From JBQTHI01 sp052390035 (GTDB lineage: Bacteria; Actinomycetota; Acidimicrobiia; Spongiisociales; ZC4RG35), in NCBI GenBank assembly GCA_052390035.1, contig JBQTHI010000057.1:1-38503 (forward strand): 38,503 bases of DNA. Direction: 5' to 3'. A program made the translations under genes and the position numbers. Under the pieces are notes generated by a model. That model was not told where the DNA came from and did no database searches. It saw only the letters and a program-made list of their open reading frames with translations. Shown here piece by piece: positions 1-7,540 of this stretch (positions are counted from its first letter, which is position 1; each line of letters starts with the position of its first letter).

Positions 1-287
1 TTGCGCTGGGTCGAGATTGGTTGGTTGGCAAAACCGGCGCGATAGAGGGCTCGGAAGAGCCACTCGCCGGAACGGTCGCCGGTGAACATCCGACCCGTCC
101 GGTTGGCGCCATGGGCGGCGGGGGCGAGACCAACAATCAGCAGTCGGGGATGGGAATCGCCGAAGGAAGGGACCGGTCTCCCCCAATACACCTCGCCGCG
201 AAACGATGCCCTTTTGACCTGGGCCACCTGCTCCCGCCAGGCCACCAGCCGGGGACAGGCCTTGCAGTCGATCAGGTCGTCGGTCAC
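1..287 (-). CDS. Uracil-DNA glycosylase, family 5 (UDGb), 3' part missing
   Basis: Removes uracil and related deaminated bases from DNA at the start of base excision repair. The 95 visible codons begin at a GTG at 285-287 that overlaps the stop of the DUF4015 gene (GTGA), so the two are translationally coupled. Visible marks are an N-terminal Cys pair (CKACPR), the first two of the four Fe-S ligands known in this family, then a conserved stretch with YWGRPVPSFGD, then motif GLAPAAHGANRTGRMFTGD followed by SGEWLFRAL. The lack of an acidic or Asn residue in the GLAPA motif is the family 5 signature, separating it from family 4 enzymes. The remaining half, with the other Cys ligands, lies beyond the left edge. 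Confidence 0.9.
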   Translation of the reverse strand, partial: MTDDLIDCKACPRLVAWREQVAQVKRASFRGEVYWGRPVPSFGDSHPRLLIVGLAPAAHGANRTGRMFTGDRSGEWLFRALYRAGFANQPISTQR

Positions 288-1747
288 CGCTCGGAGTTCA
301 GTGCCTCAACAGAGACATCGCTGACCGCGTTCCATAACATCCAGCCGAGACCACGGGCATCGGCCTCATCGATCTGGGCCCTCACCTGCTCGGCCGTATA
401 GCCGAAATCTTGCAGCCATGGGCGAACCACGATCTGGCGGGCCAGGCGGGACAGACCGTCATCCAATGCCTGACCGACGAGTTCGCCGGGATGGTCGTTG
501 GGGCGCTCGAATCCGTACCACCCCGAGTTGTAGTGGCTGGGATAGAGCATCGGGGAAGCCACATCAAGCACCGACGTCATCTCCTCCCACTGCTGGCCGA
601 TCCCACCGTCGTCGCTCGCTCTGGTGATAAACCCGAAGATGTCCGCGCCTACCGCGCAACCGAGCGGATGAAGCTGCGCCACCGCAGTGGACAGGAAATC
701 GCGTATGGTCGCCACCCTGACGGCCTGATTGGCCCCGCCATCAAAGAGTACGCCCGCCGGCCGATTATCAGGGAAACGAACGTAGTCGAACTGGATCTCG
801 TCGACACCTCGCTCACATGCTTCTACCGCAAGTTCCAAGGCATAAGCCTGGGCACGAGGATCGGTCGGATCGAGGAAATATTGCCCGTTGTGGGTGAAGG
901 TGGAGTCGGTGGCGGTGTCCCACACCGCCATCTCGGGGGCGGTCAGTGCCGCCACGGGATCTTGGAAAGCGACGATCCTGCCGATCAGGTAGAGGCCGGC
1001 ATCCTGCGCCGACCGAACCAACTCCCCGAGGTCATAACGCACATACACCGCTCCGACCTCGCGGGCGATCGATGTCTGAGTCGGGTAGAACACCACCCCC
1101 GACTCGTCCTTCAGGTCGAGCATCAACGAGTTCAACTCGGTAGTAGCAGCCATCTCTAAAAAGGCGGGCCAGCTTTTCTGAGCCGCCTCCCCGCCGATGT
1201 GAACCGCCTTCATGGTTTCGGGGGCGATCGTGTAAGAGCCTTCGCCGACTCCGCCATCCCAGGTGAAACGCGATCCCTGCCAGGCTGGTCGCCAAACCTC
1301 CACCATGCCTGGTTGGGCATTTCTCACGGTGAAGCGCCCTTGGCCGTCGCTTACCGCAGTTCCGGCCGAGGCCGTCACATAGGCACCCGGCACTGATCGA
1401 CTCTCCTGATCAACAATCTTTCCCCGCAGCATCGTCGCCCGTAAGACGGCCTCCAGGTCGCTGGTGGGGGCGGCAATCACCGGCACGTTGAGCGGTAGGT
1501 AGCCGGGCGCCGTGACCTGCAGGTGGTTAGTGCCCGGCCGCCACCTGATAGACACCCGACCCTCGTCGTCGGCGATGCCGACAATCGCCTCGCCGGCCCT
1601 GATCTCGGCGCGGGGAACCGGCGACCCGAGATCGTCGATGACCGACTGCGTGACCGGCCGGGCGCGACCGGCCATTGCCCCGACGGCCCATCCCACCCAG
1701 AGGACCGACACACCGATCAGCAGCCGGAATAGAAGTCTCCGATTCAA
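284..1747 (-). CDS. DUF4015 putative glycoside hydrolase with N-terminal carboxypeptidase-regulatory-like domain
   Basis: A 487-residue predicted exported or membrane-anchored protein. Residues 1-30 are basic then hydrophobic (MNRRLLFRLLIGVSV), a signal peptide or anchor. Residues about 35-175 look like one or two carboxypeptidase-regulatory-like beta domains (VIDDLGSPVPRAEIRAG; IVDQESRSVPGAYVTA). From about residue 180 the protein matches the DUF4015 TIM-barrel glycosidase-like family: LMLDLKDESGVVFYP, YLIGRIVAFQDP, VDEIQFDYVRFPD and a C-terminal GLGWMLWNAVS. Substrate is not known; a cell-wall or extracellular glycan is an inference. The start at 1747 is TTG, chosen because it gives the basic n-region of the signal; a GTG near 1714 would lose it. 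The downstream UDG gene overlaps its stop by 4 nt. Confidence 0.85.
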   Translation of the reverse strand: MNRRLLFRLLIGVSVLWVGWAVGAMAGRARPVTQSVIDDLGSPVPRAEIRAGEAIVGIADDEGRVSIRWRPGTNHLQVTAPGYLPLNVPVIAAPTSDLEAVLRATMLRGKIVDQESRSVPGAYVTASAGTAVSDGQGRFTVRNAQPGMVEVWRPAWQGSRFTWDGGVGEGSYTIAPETMKAVHIGGEAAQKSWPAFLEMAATTELNSLMLDLKDESGVVFYPTQTSIAREVGAVYVRYDLGELVRSAQDAGLYLIGRIVAFQDPVAALTAPEMAVWDTATDSTFTHNGQYFLDPTDPRAQAYALELAVEACERGVDEIQFDYVRFPDNRPAGVLFDGGANQAVRVATIRDFLSTAVAQLHPLGCAVGADIFGFITRASDDGGIGQQWEEMTSVLDVASPMLYPSHYNSGWYGFERPNDHPGELVGQALDDGLSRLARQIVVRPWLQDFGYTAEQVRAQIDEADARGLGWMLWNAVSDVSVEALNSER

Positions 1748-1848
1748 CCCACTTTGAGCCTAACGAGGTGCAAACCGTTGCCGACTTCCCGAGAAACCCG
1801 TTGCGCCGTCAGTGCCTTCCTGATACGTTCCGACCGAGAGTCCGATTC

Positions 1849-2778
1849 ATGGGACAAAGCGGCAGGTCGGCGGCCAGCACGGCTGATGCAATGGGGTTGT
1901 ACCTCGACGAGGTCACCTCGTACGTCCTCCTGACCGCCGATGACGAGGTCCAACTGGCCCGCGCCATCGAACGGGGCCGAAGAGCGCGGGTCAAGCTCGA
2001 CTCACTCAGCTGTCCGGGTGCCGATCGGCCCCACCTGGAGGCCATGGCCGAAGACGGTGAAGAAGCCAAGATGGCCTTCATCAGGGCGAACCTTCGCCTC
2101 GTCATCTCCATTGCCAAGCGTTATACCGGGCGCGGCCTTGATCTCTTGGATCTGATCCAAGAGGGCAATCTCGGCCTGATCCGGGCGGTCGAGAAGTTCG
2201 AATGGCGGAAGGGCTTTAAGTTCTCGACTTATGCGACCTGGTGGATACGCCAGGCGATTACCCGGGGTCTGGGAAACCAGGGTCGAACCATTCGCCTTCC
2301 GGTGCACATGGTCGACATCGTGCGAGCGGTCGAGGACACCCGCCAGCTTCTTCAGAACCAGCTTCACCGCCCTCCGACTGTGTCCGAGGTGGCCGAGGCC
2401 AGTGGTATCGATCGCGAAAGGGTGATGTCGGCGATGCGGGCGCCTGACCATACGGTGTCCCTCGATCGCAAGGTCGGGGAGGACGGCGACGCCGAGCTGA
2501 TCGATCTGGTCGAGGATGCCGAAGCCGCCGACCCGTTCCAGTCGGCGGTGGAAGGTTCGCAGAAGGCCAGGTTGGTGAAGGCCCTCGCCGTGCTCGACGA
2601 CGATGAGCGAAGAGTGATCTGGCTCCGATTCGGATTGGATGGCGCGGAGCCGTGGACCCTGTCCGAGGTGGCCCGCCATCTCCACCTGACCAGGGAGCGT
2701 GCCCGCCAGTGTGAAGGGCGAGCCCTGGCGAAGCTACGGCACCCTTCGTGTGCGATCGATCTCGAGGGGCTGCTTTAA
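1849..2778 (+). CDS. RNA polymerase sigma factor, sigma-70 family (group 2, RpoD/SigA-like)
   Basis: A promoter-recognition subunit of RNA polymerase, 309 residues from the ATG at 1849. Region 1.2 is at about 13-45 (MGLYLDEVTSYVLLTADDEV). Region 2 is at about 75-145, with NLRLVISIAKRYTGRGLDLL, DLIQEGNLGLIRAVEKF and FSTYATWWIRQAITRG. Region 3 follows (PVHMVD, PTVSEVAEASGI). Region 4 carries the -35-binding helix-turn-helix (WTLSEVARHLHLTRERARQ). It lacks the long acidic region 1.1 of primary sigma factors, so an alternative group 2 factor is more likely than the housekeeping one. The frame stays open upstream to 1675, but that part overlaps the divergent neighbour and matches nothing in the family. 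No anti-sigma gene is adjacent. Confidence 0.92.
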   Translation: MGQSGRSAASTADAMGLYLDEVTSYVLLTADDEVQLARAIERGRRARVKLDSLSCPGADRPHLEAMAEDGEEAKMAFIRANLRLVISIAKRYTGRGLDLLDLIQEGNLGLIRAVEKFEWRKGFKFSTYATWWIRQAITRGLGNQGRTIRLPVHMVDIVRAVEDTRQLLQNQLHRPPTVSEVAEASGIDRERVMSAMRAPDHTVSLDRKVGEDGDAELIDLVEDAEAADPFQSAVEGSQKARLVKALAVLDDDERRVIWLRFGLDGAEPWTLSEVARHLHLTRERARQCEGRALAKLRHPSCAIDLEGLL

Positions 2779-2780
2779 CG

Positions 2781-3053
2781 CTAGGCCGTGGAACGGTTGA
2801 CGGCGAAGCCCAGGACCAGACCACCGGCGGCGGCGTACAGAGCCGAGAAGTCCTCGCCAACCGTGATCCCGGGATCCGCCCCCGCGATGCGGGCGATTGC
2901 GGCCACCGATATCCCGCCGATCACCCCCATCAGGATCGATCCGAGCAGCCGGTGCTTCGATCCGAGAAAGCCACCGATGAGTCCGAATGCGGCGCCAATG
3001 ACCGCCACCAGTAGCAGCGCCTCGACAAACGCATCCGGTATGCCGACGTTCAT
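2781..3053 (-). CDS. Small membrane protein, GlsB/YeaQ/YmgE-like
   Basis: A 90-residue hydrophobic protein with three predicted membrane segments at about 9-29, 36-57 and 70-86 and glycine-rich helices (GLIGGFLGS, LLGSILMGVIGG), as in the GlsB/YeaQ/YmgE transglycosylase-associated family. The role of that family is poorly defined and often stress-related. The ATG at 3053 is chosen; an in-frame GTG at 3077 would add eight residues and neither has a clear Shine-Dalgarno. Its stop is two bases from the stop of the convergent sigma gene. It lies downstream of sufB on the same strand, but a strong palindrome separates them, so cotranscription is doubtful. Confidence 0.65.
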   Translation of the reverse strand: MNVGIPDAFVEALLLVAVIGAAFGLIGGFLGSKHRLLGSILMGVIGGISVAAIARIAGADPGITVGEDFSALYAAAGGLVLGFAVNRSTA

Positions 3054-3095
3054 TGCCGGCCAGCTTAGGAGCCCCACCGCCGACGATGCCTTGAA

Positions 3096-3149
3096 CCCGA
3101 ACCCAGGGCTCCAGCCAACGAAATCATTGGCTGGAACCCAGGGTTCGGG
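3096..3149. repeat. Interspersed palindromic repeat, copy 1 (3' of sufB)
   Basis: Two 23-nt arms, 3096-3118 and 3127-3149, pair with only two mismatches around an 8-nt loop. The core arm reads CGAACCCAGGG...CCAGCCAA. The same element recurs at 26963-27014 and 32447-32500. It begins 10 nt beyond the sufB stop. It could act as a bidirectional terminator or mRNA 3'-end stabiliser; there is no T-tract. Confidence 0.85.
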
Positions 3150-3159
3150 GTTTGATGAA

Positions 3160-6100
3160 TCAACCGACCGCCCCGGCAGCGGCCATGTTGAGCTCGATAA
3201 GGCGGTTCATCTCGACGGCGTATTCCATCGGTAGCTCGCGGACGATCGGCTCGATGAACCCAGCGACGACCATCGAGGTGGCCTGCTCTTCGGTCAGGCC
3301 ACGGCTCATCAGATAGAAGAGTTGCTCCTCCCCGACCTTCGACACCGTCGCCTCGTGTCCGATCTCGGCGTCGTTCTCCTCGATCTCCATGTACGGATAG
3401 GTGTCGGAGCGTGACTTTTCGTCGAGGATCAGCGCGTCGCAGCGAACAAAGCTCTTGGAGTTCTCGGCCCCCGGTTCGACCCGCACCAAACCCCGGTAGC
3501 CAGCGCGGCCCCCGTCTTTCGAGATCGACTTGGAAACGATGGTTGAGGTCGTATTGGGAGCGGCGTGCACCATCTTGGCGCCGGCGTCCTGATGCTGGCC
3601 GTTGCCGGCGTAGGCGATAGACAGCACCTCACCATGGGCGCCGGGTTCCATCATCCACACCGCCGGATACTTCATCGTGAGCCGGGAGTTGTGGACGATG
3701 AAGCCCTCGGCGACGAAGTTGCCGGTGCCTTCCACCTCGATGTCCCAGGTAGGCCGCAGCTCGAGCGGCTCGCTCACCTTTACCCGCCGAACTTCGAGCG
3801 TCTCCGGCAGCTCGATCTGTGACCGCCCGACGCGCCGGAAGCTCCGATTGAGGGGTGGGGGCTGAGCGGCCAGTGAGCGCCGCAATCCCTCCGATACATG
3901 GGGATGGAGGCGGGGATCGGCCGGAAAGTAGATGACGAAAGAGCCCCGGCTCAAGGCCCAGTAATCGAGGATGGGGACCATTCGGCCGTCGTGTTCCTTA
4001 TGAATCCGGCTGGTGATGCCAAGCGAGGTGAGAACCTCCGCCAGATCCCCCAGCAGGGCGCCGTTCACCGACTTGATGGAAAATCCGCGGCGTCCCATGG
4101 CCGCGCATCCGTCCGAGTCGAGGTATCCAGCCACGAAGGCAAGCCGCTGCGACTCGGGAAGATCGAGGACCCATTCGGGAATCCTCTTTTCGACCGCTCC
4201 CGAAACGAAACCGTTCCTGTCGAACAGGTCGGCCAACTCCACCGAGCTCCAAGAGACCGCCACTTGATCCTTCCTGACTGCGGCCGGAACATCAGGAGCG
4301 ACGTGGCCCATCACTGCGAGGAGGCGGCCGTGGGCCCGATCGGTGGTCGGCACCGAGAAGGTCACCTTCGCCCAACGCCGGCCGCCGTTCGCTGCCCTCG
4401 TCGAGTAGATCGATCCGTCCCCCGTGAACAGCCCGAACAGCCACATCAGATCGTCGGTCGACTCCTCGGGGAGATCCAGGCGGCTGGCTCTGATCCTTGA
4501 TAGAAGCCCTGCCGCGTACTGGTTGGACGACACGAACTCCGTCGTCATACCGTCTACTCCCAGCTTTTGGGGGTGCCCGTAGTCGAGGCTGATCGTCGGC
4601 ACGATGGCATGAGTGAGGTCGTCGGCCCGCCGGTACGCCATGCGGTAGCGACCCAGCTTCTTTGCCTGCGTGGGGTCGTATGCGTATGAGTAGAAGGGGT
4701 GGTTGTCGGTGACCAGGATTCGCCGCTCCCCCACCGACACTTCGCGCACCACCTGATGACCCGAGTACCGTTTGGCCGTTACCTTCCGCCAGACCAGGGA
4801 GCCGGTCCCCTCGTCGTAGGAGACGACCTCCTCGCCTGCCTGGACAAGCTCAATCGGCTTCCGACCCGACCGGGTGGTTACCCGTGACCCCTCTGCCAAG
4901 CAGCCGATGTTCCCGTCGATCCACTCCATCGTGGCGTCGCCGTAGGCGGCGGCCCGCTTGGTCACCAGGTTGAAGACGTTGTTCGACCAGTTTTGAATCG
5001 TCGTGTACCGGCATCGACCACCTCGCTTGACGACGATTTCCACCACTGCCGAGTGGAGGGAGTCGGTGGTGTAGACGGGAGCGCTACACCCCTCGACGTA
5101 GTGAGCGAAACCCCCCTCATCGACGATGATCAGGGTCCGCTCGAACTGCCCCATGTTCTCCGAGTTGATCCGGAAATAGGCCTGGAGCGGCTGATCGACA
5201 TGCACCCCGGGAGGCACGTAGATGAAGCTTCCGCCCGACCAGACGGCCGAGTTGAGAGCGGCGAACTTGTTGTCGTTGGGGGGGATGATCGTCCCGAAGT
5301 ACTCCTTGACCAGGTCGGGGTATTGCCGGAGAGCCGTGTCCATGTCGCAGAACAGGACGCCCATCGCTTCCAGGTCCTCGCGATTGCGGTGATAAACGAC
5401 TTCAGAGTTGTGAACGACTGTCCCCTCGGCGACAAAGTTGTGCGGGCCGTCGACCTCGATATCGAAGACGGCGGCGGTGTCCGCTTCGATGATCGAAAGG
5501 ACCGGCGCATAAGCCACGCGGCTTGACTCCCCGGTCATTCCGGTGAGTTCGGCCAGCTCCGCTACATCGCCGGCAAGTGGACCGGTGAGTCCCACCTGGC
5601 GAGATCCATCGAGGAGGCCGCGGAGGAACGAGGCACGCTCGGCGAGCGGTAAGCCGAAGACCCACGCCGGTACACGTCGAACGTTGGGTTCTCCGATGAG
5701 GCCGTTGCGCTGGAACCAGCGGATCAGAGATTTGGAGTCGATCGCCACCAATCCCCCGCCAGTCCGGGCGGGTACCGAGAACAGGGAACCAATGGTGCCC
5801 TCGAGGACGGCGGCGGTGTCGCCATCGGCTGCCAGATTGAGAACGGTGCCTTCCGGGTCGAGGGACCCTCCGCCCACCGCATAACCGAACAGCCAACCGA
5901 GTTTGGCCGTGGTTGCTTCGGGGAAGTTGTCTGGCGTTCCCTTGGGACGTTCCGGCTCGTATGACGAACCGGCGTCGGGCAACAGGTCGACGACCGCTAC
6001 CAGGTCGCCCGCCTTCAGATCCTCGACGTTTCGCCAACCCTGGTCGGTGAAGAAAGGGTGATTGGCGGTGGCATAGACCACCCGCCCACCATCGATCTCC

Positions 6101-6645
6101 ACCCGAAAGGTCAGACGGACATCGGTCTGCGCAGCGGAACGGACCGAGTGCACTTCCAATTGACGGCTCCGCTCATTCAACGAGAAAACCCGGTCGCCTG
6201 GCTGGATCTCTTTGATGGCGACCATGCCCCGGTTAACCGTATAGACCCGCACGTCTCCACGCAGGCACTCGTATTGGGCGGTGACCCCGGCCAGATACTT
6301 GCGCTCGGCCTCAGGAATCCCAAGCTTTTCGTAGGTTGCCTTGATCGACTCTGGGACCATGTCCCAGTCCTTGGCCTGCTCCTTGGCCGGCTTGATGTAG
6401 TAGTAGATGTCGTCGAAGTTGATCTCGTTGAGCGCTCCGCCTCCGCCCCACTGGGGCATGGGTTTACGAAGGAAGCGCTTGTAGGCCTTGAGTCTCTGGT
6501 CGAGCATCCACGACGGCTCGCCCTTCATGCCCGACATCTGCCGGATGATGTCTTCGTTTAGCCCTTTCTCCGGCTTGAACTCGTATTCAACCTGATCCCG
6601 CCAACCCAACTTGTAGGCGCCCAGATCAATGTCGACAGTGGCCAT
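3160..6645 (-). CDS. sufB: Fe-S cluster assembly protein SufB interrupted by two inteins
   Basis: SufB is the scaffold subunit of the SufBCD complex that assembles Fe-S clusters in the cytoplasm. The 1161-residue precursor reads as extein 1-126, intein 127-413, extein 414-581, intein 582-986 and extein 987-1161. Removing the inteins leaves 469 residues, the usual SufB length. Extein marks include VWSGGSFIYVPPGVHV, FERTLIIVDEGG, YVEGCSAP, GQHQDAGAKMVHAAPNT, the conserved cluster-region Cys in CDALILDE, and HEATVSKVGEEQLFYLMSRG. The ATG at 6645 has GGGAG seven bases upstream; a TTG six bases earlier is less likely. No sufD, sufC, sufS or sufU lies next to it, which is unusual because these genes normally form one operon. 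Expression of functional SufB requires both splicing events. Confidence 0.95.
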   Translation of the reverse strand: MATVDIDLGAYKLGWRDQVEYEFKPEKGLNEDIIRQMSGMKGEPSWMLDQRLKAYKRFLRKPMPQWGGGGALNEINFDDIYYYIKPAKEQAKDWDMVPESIKATYEKLGIPEAERKYLAGVTAQYECLRGDVRVYTVNRGMVAIKEIQPGDRVFSLNERSRQLEVHSVRSAAQTDVRLTFRVEIDGGRVVYATANHPFFTDQGWRNVEDLKAGDLVAVVDLLPDAGSSYEPERPKGTPDNFPEATTAKLGWLFGYAVGGGSLDPEGTVLNLAADGDTAAVLEGTIGSLFSVPARTGGGLVAIDSKSLIRWFQRNGLIGEPNVRRVPAWVFGLPLAERASFLRGLLDGSRQVGLTGPLAGDVAELAELTGMTGESSRVAYAPVLSIIEADTAAVFDIEVDGPHNFVAEGTVVHNSEVVYHRNREDLEAMGVLFCDMDTALRQYPDLVKEYFGTIIPPNDNKFAALNSAVWSGGSFIYVPPGVHVDQPLQAYFRINSENMGQFERTLIIVDEGGFAHYVEGCSAPVYTTDSLHSAVVEIVVKRGGRCRYTTIQNWSNNVFNLVTKRAAAYGDATMEWIDGNIGCLAEGSRVTTRSGRKPIELVQAGEEVVSYDEGTGSLVWRKVTAKRYSGHQVVREVSVGERRILVTDNHPFYSYAYDPTQAKKLGRYRMAYRRADDLTHAIVPTISLDYGHPQKLGVDGMTTEFVSSNQYAAGLLSRIRASRLDLPEESTDDLMWLFGLFTGDGSIYSTRAANGGRRWAKVTFSVPTTDRAHGRLLAVMGHVAPDVPAAVRKDQVAVSWSSVELADLFDRNGFVSGAVEKRIPEWVLDLPESQRLAFVAGYLDSDGCAAMGRRGFSIKSVNGALLGDLAEVLTSLGITSRIHKEHDGRMVPILDYWALSRGSFVIYFPADPRLHPHVSEGLRRSLAAQPPPLNRSFRRVGRSQIELPETLEVRRVKVSEPLELRPTWDIEVEGTGNFVAEGFIVHNSRLTMKYPAVWMMEPGAHGEVLSIAYAGNGQHQDAGAKMVHAAPNTTSTIVSKSISKDGGRAGYRGLVRVEPGAENSKSFVRCDALILDEKSRSDTYPYMEIEENDAEIGHEATVSKVGEEQLFYLMSRGLTEEQATSMVVAGFIEPIVRELPMEYAVEMNRLIELNMAAAGAVG
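3688..4902 (-). other. SufB intein 2 with apparently intact LAGLIDADG endonuclease
   Basis: A 405-residue intein inserted at DGNIG/S of SufB. It begins with Cys (CLAEGSRVTT, block A), has block B with TxxH (LVTDNHPF) and ends GNFVAEGFIVHN before Ser+1 (blocks F and G). Both endonuclease motifs keep their acidic residue: WLFGLFTGDGSIY (block C) and FVAGYLDSDGCA (block E). A DOD-type homing endonuclease is therefore probably functional. Ends are set by the splice-junction residues and by continuity of the SufB sequence. Confidence 0.93.
5407..6267 (-). other. SufB intein 1 with degenerate LAGLIDADG endonuclease
   Basis: A 287-residue intein inserted at AQYE/S of SufB. It has Cys1 (CLRGDVRVYT), block B TANHPFF, and a C-terminal VDGPHNFVAEGTVVHN with Ser+1, so splicing residues are complete. 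The endonuclease region is shorter than in intein 2. Its two motifs have lost the catalytic acids: WLFGYAVGGGSL has Gly where Asp is expected, and FLRGLLDGSR has Ser. This looks like a fixed intein that can splice but no longer home. Confidence 0.92.
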
Positions 6646-6667
6646 CAACAAACTCCCATGACTGTCT

Positions 6668-6731
6668 TAATGATGCTCATCCCAAATGATGCTCATCCCT
6701 AATGATGCTCATCCCTAATGATGCTCATCCA
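6668..6731 (-). repeat. Four tandem 16-bp repeats in the sufB leader
   Basis: Units at 6668-6683, 6684-6699, 6700-6715 and 6716-6731 match TAATGATGCTCATCCC with one change each in units 2 and 4 (first base A; last base A). Each unit contains ATGA-TGC-TCAT, an interrupted palindrome. They lie 23-86 bp upstream of the sufB ATG, inside the probable transcribed leader. Possible roles are repeated operators or short leader ORFs (every unit carries an ATG on the sufB strand). Confidence 0.9.
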
Positions 6732-6751
6732 ATCCGCTCACGCGGCTTCTT

Positions 6752-6771
6752 TACACTATCTGGATAGTATA
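6752..6771. promoter_or_regulatory. 20-bp palindrome, candidate operator of sufB
   Basis: TACACTATC and GATAGTATA flank a 2-bp spacer and pair at eight of nine positions, with a perfect ACTATC-TG-GATAGT core. The right arm contains the candidate -10 box of the sufB promoter, so a bound protein would block transcription. Fe-S regulators of the Rrf2 or SufR type control suf genes in many bacteria, but no such regulator gene is in the window and assigning one would be inference. Confidence 0.55.
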
Positions 6772-6794
6772 AATCATCTGAGCCAATTGGATAA
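6766..6794 (-). promoter_or_regulatory. Candidate sufB promoter
   Basis: On the minus strand, TTATCC (6789-6794, weak -35) is followed after 17 bp by TATACT (6766-6771, good -10). The transcript would start near 6758, giving a leader of about 110 nt that contains the four tandem repeats. Spacing is ideal, but the -35 box matches the consensus at only three of six positions. Confidence 0.4.
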
Positions 6795-6863
6795 GCCCGT
6801 AACCGCTAAGGCTACCTTGGCGAGAGGGCCGGTTTTCGTTGCCGGGCGGGACGTTGACAACCG

Positions 6864-7529
6864 TCATACGGCGGCCCGCGAACAGACGACGTCGCTCGGC
6901 GTGAAAAGCTGATCGACCATCCCTCTCGCCTGGTCGGTGCGGGCCGCGGCGGTGAAAGCTTCTTCGGCGGCGAGGTAGGTCCGCTCAATGGGATCCTGGG
7001 CCTTCACCAGCTCATCGAACCAGGACTCGATGGTGGTTACCAGATCCTCCGGCCCAGTGGCCAGCGGGCCGAGAATCGGACCGGCCACCGCCAGATGCTC
7101 CGCCCACACTTCATAATGCGCCGAGATGGCCGCCCGGGCTTGGGTCAGCGGGGCGTGGATACCCAGCGTCGAGAACGCTCCGAACTCACCTAGTGAGGTG
7201 TCGACGTGACGGGCAAGGCGGTCGGTCTCGGAGATCACGGTGAGCGCCTCGGCATAGGCCAGGTCGGGATCACCAGCCTCCAACACCGCGTCGAGCAGGC
7301 AATCTTGCGCCATGAAGAAGTCGCCCCAAACCCGGTCGGTCTCGGCGGCCTTAGTCACCTCGACCAGCCGGGTGAATCCACCCCGATAGGTGAGCCCGCT
7401 GCCAACAATCGCCGCCACAACCAGGACCGCCAGCGTGCCGAGCGCTGCCACCACCCATGGCCATCGGCGTTTCCTGGTTATCGCGACGGCCGCTTCGTCG
7501 GTTGGTGATCCGAGCTCGGGTTCTGTCAC
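6864..7529 (-). CDS. Hypothetical single-pass membrane protein
   Basis: A 221-residue protein of unrecognised family. It has a short acidic cytoplasmic N-terminus, a basic stretch (TRKRRWPW) and one membrane helix at about 24-46 (VVAALGTLAVLVVAAIVGSG). The remaining largely helical domain is predicted outside the membrane, with a Cys in MAQDCLLD and another near the C-terminus (VVCSRAAV). GTG at 7529 is preferred because the open frame upstream of it only mirrors gltB. It begins 11 nt after the gltB stop on the same strand and is probably cotranscribed, though nothing in the sequence ties it to glutamate synthesis. Confidence 0.7.
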   Translation of the reverse strand: MTEPELGSPTDEAAVAITRKRRWPWVVAALGTLAVLVVAAIVGSGLTYRGGFTRLVEVTKAAETDRVWGDFFMAQDCLLDAVLEAGDPDLAYAEALTVISETDRLARHVDTSLGEFGAFSTLGIHAPLTQARAAISAHYEVWAEHLAVAGPILGPLATGPEDLVTTIESWFDELVKAQDPIERTYLAAEEAFTAAARTDQARGMVDQLFTPSDVVCSRAAV

Positions 7530-7540
7530 TCGGCGTGAGA

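Noticed and set aside
3688..6267. SufB as a fused or frameshifted gene
   Set aside because: The insertions are in frame, begin with Cys and end His-Asn before Ser, and leave a normal SufB when removed, so they are inteins.
6668..6731. Tandem repeats as a CRISPR array
   Set aside because: Units are directly adjacent with no spacers and no cas genes are present.
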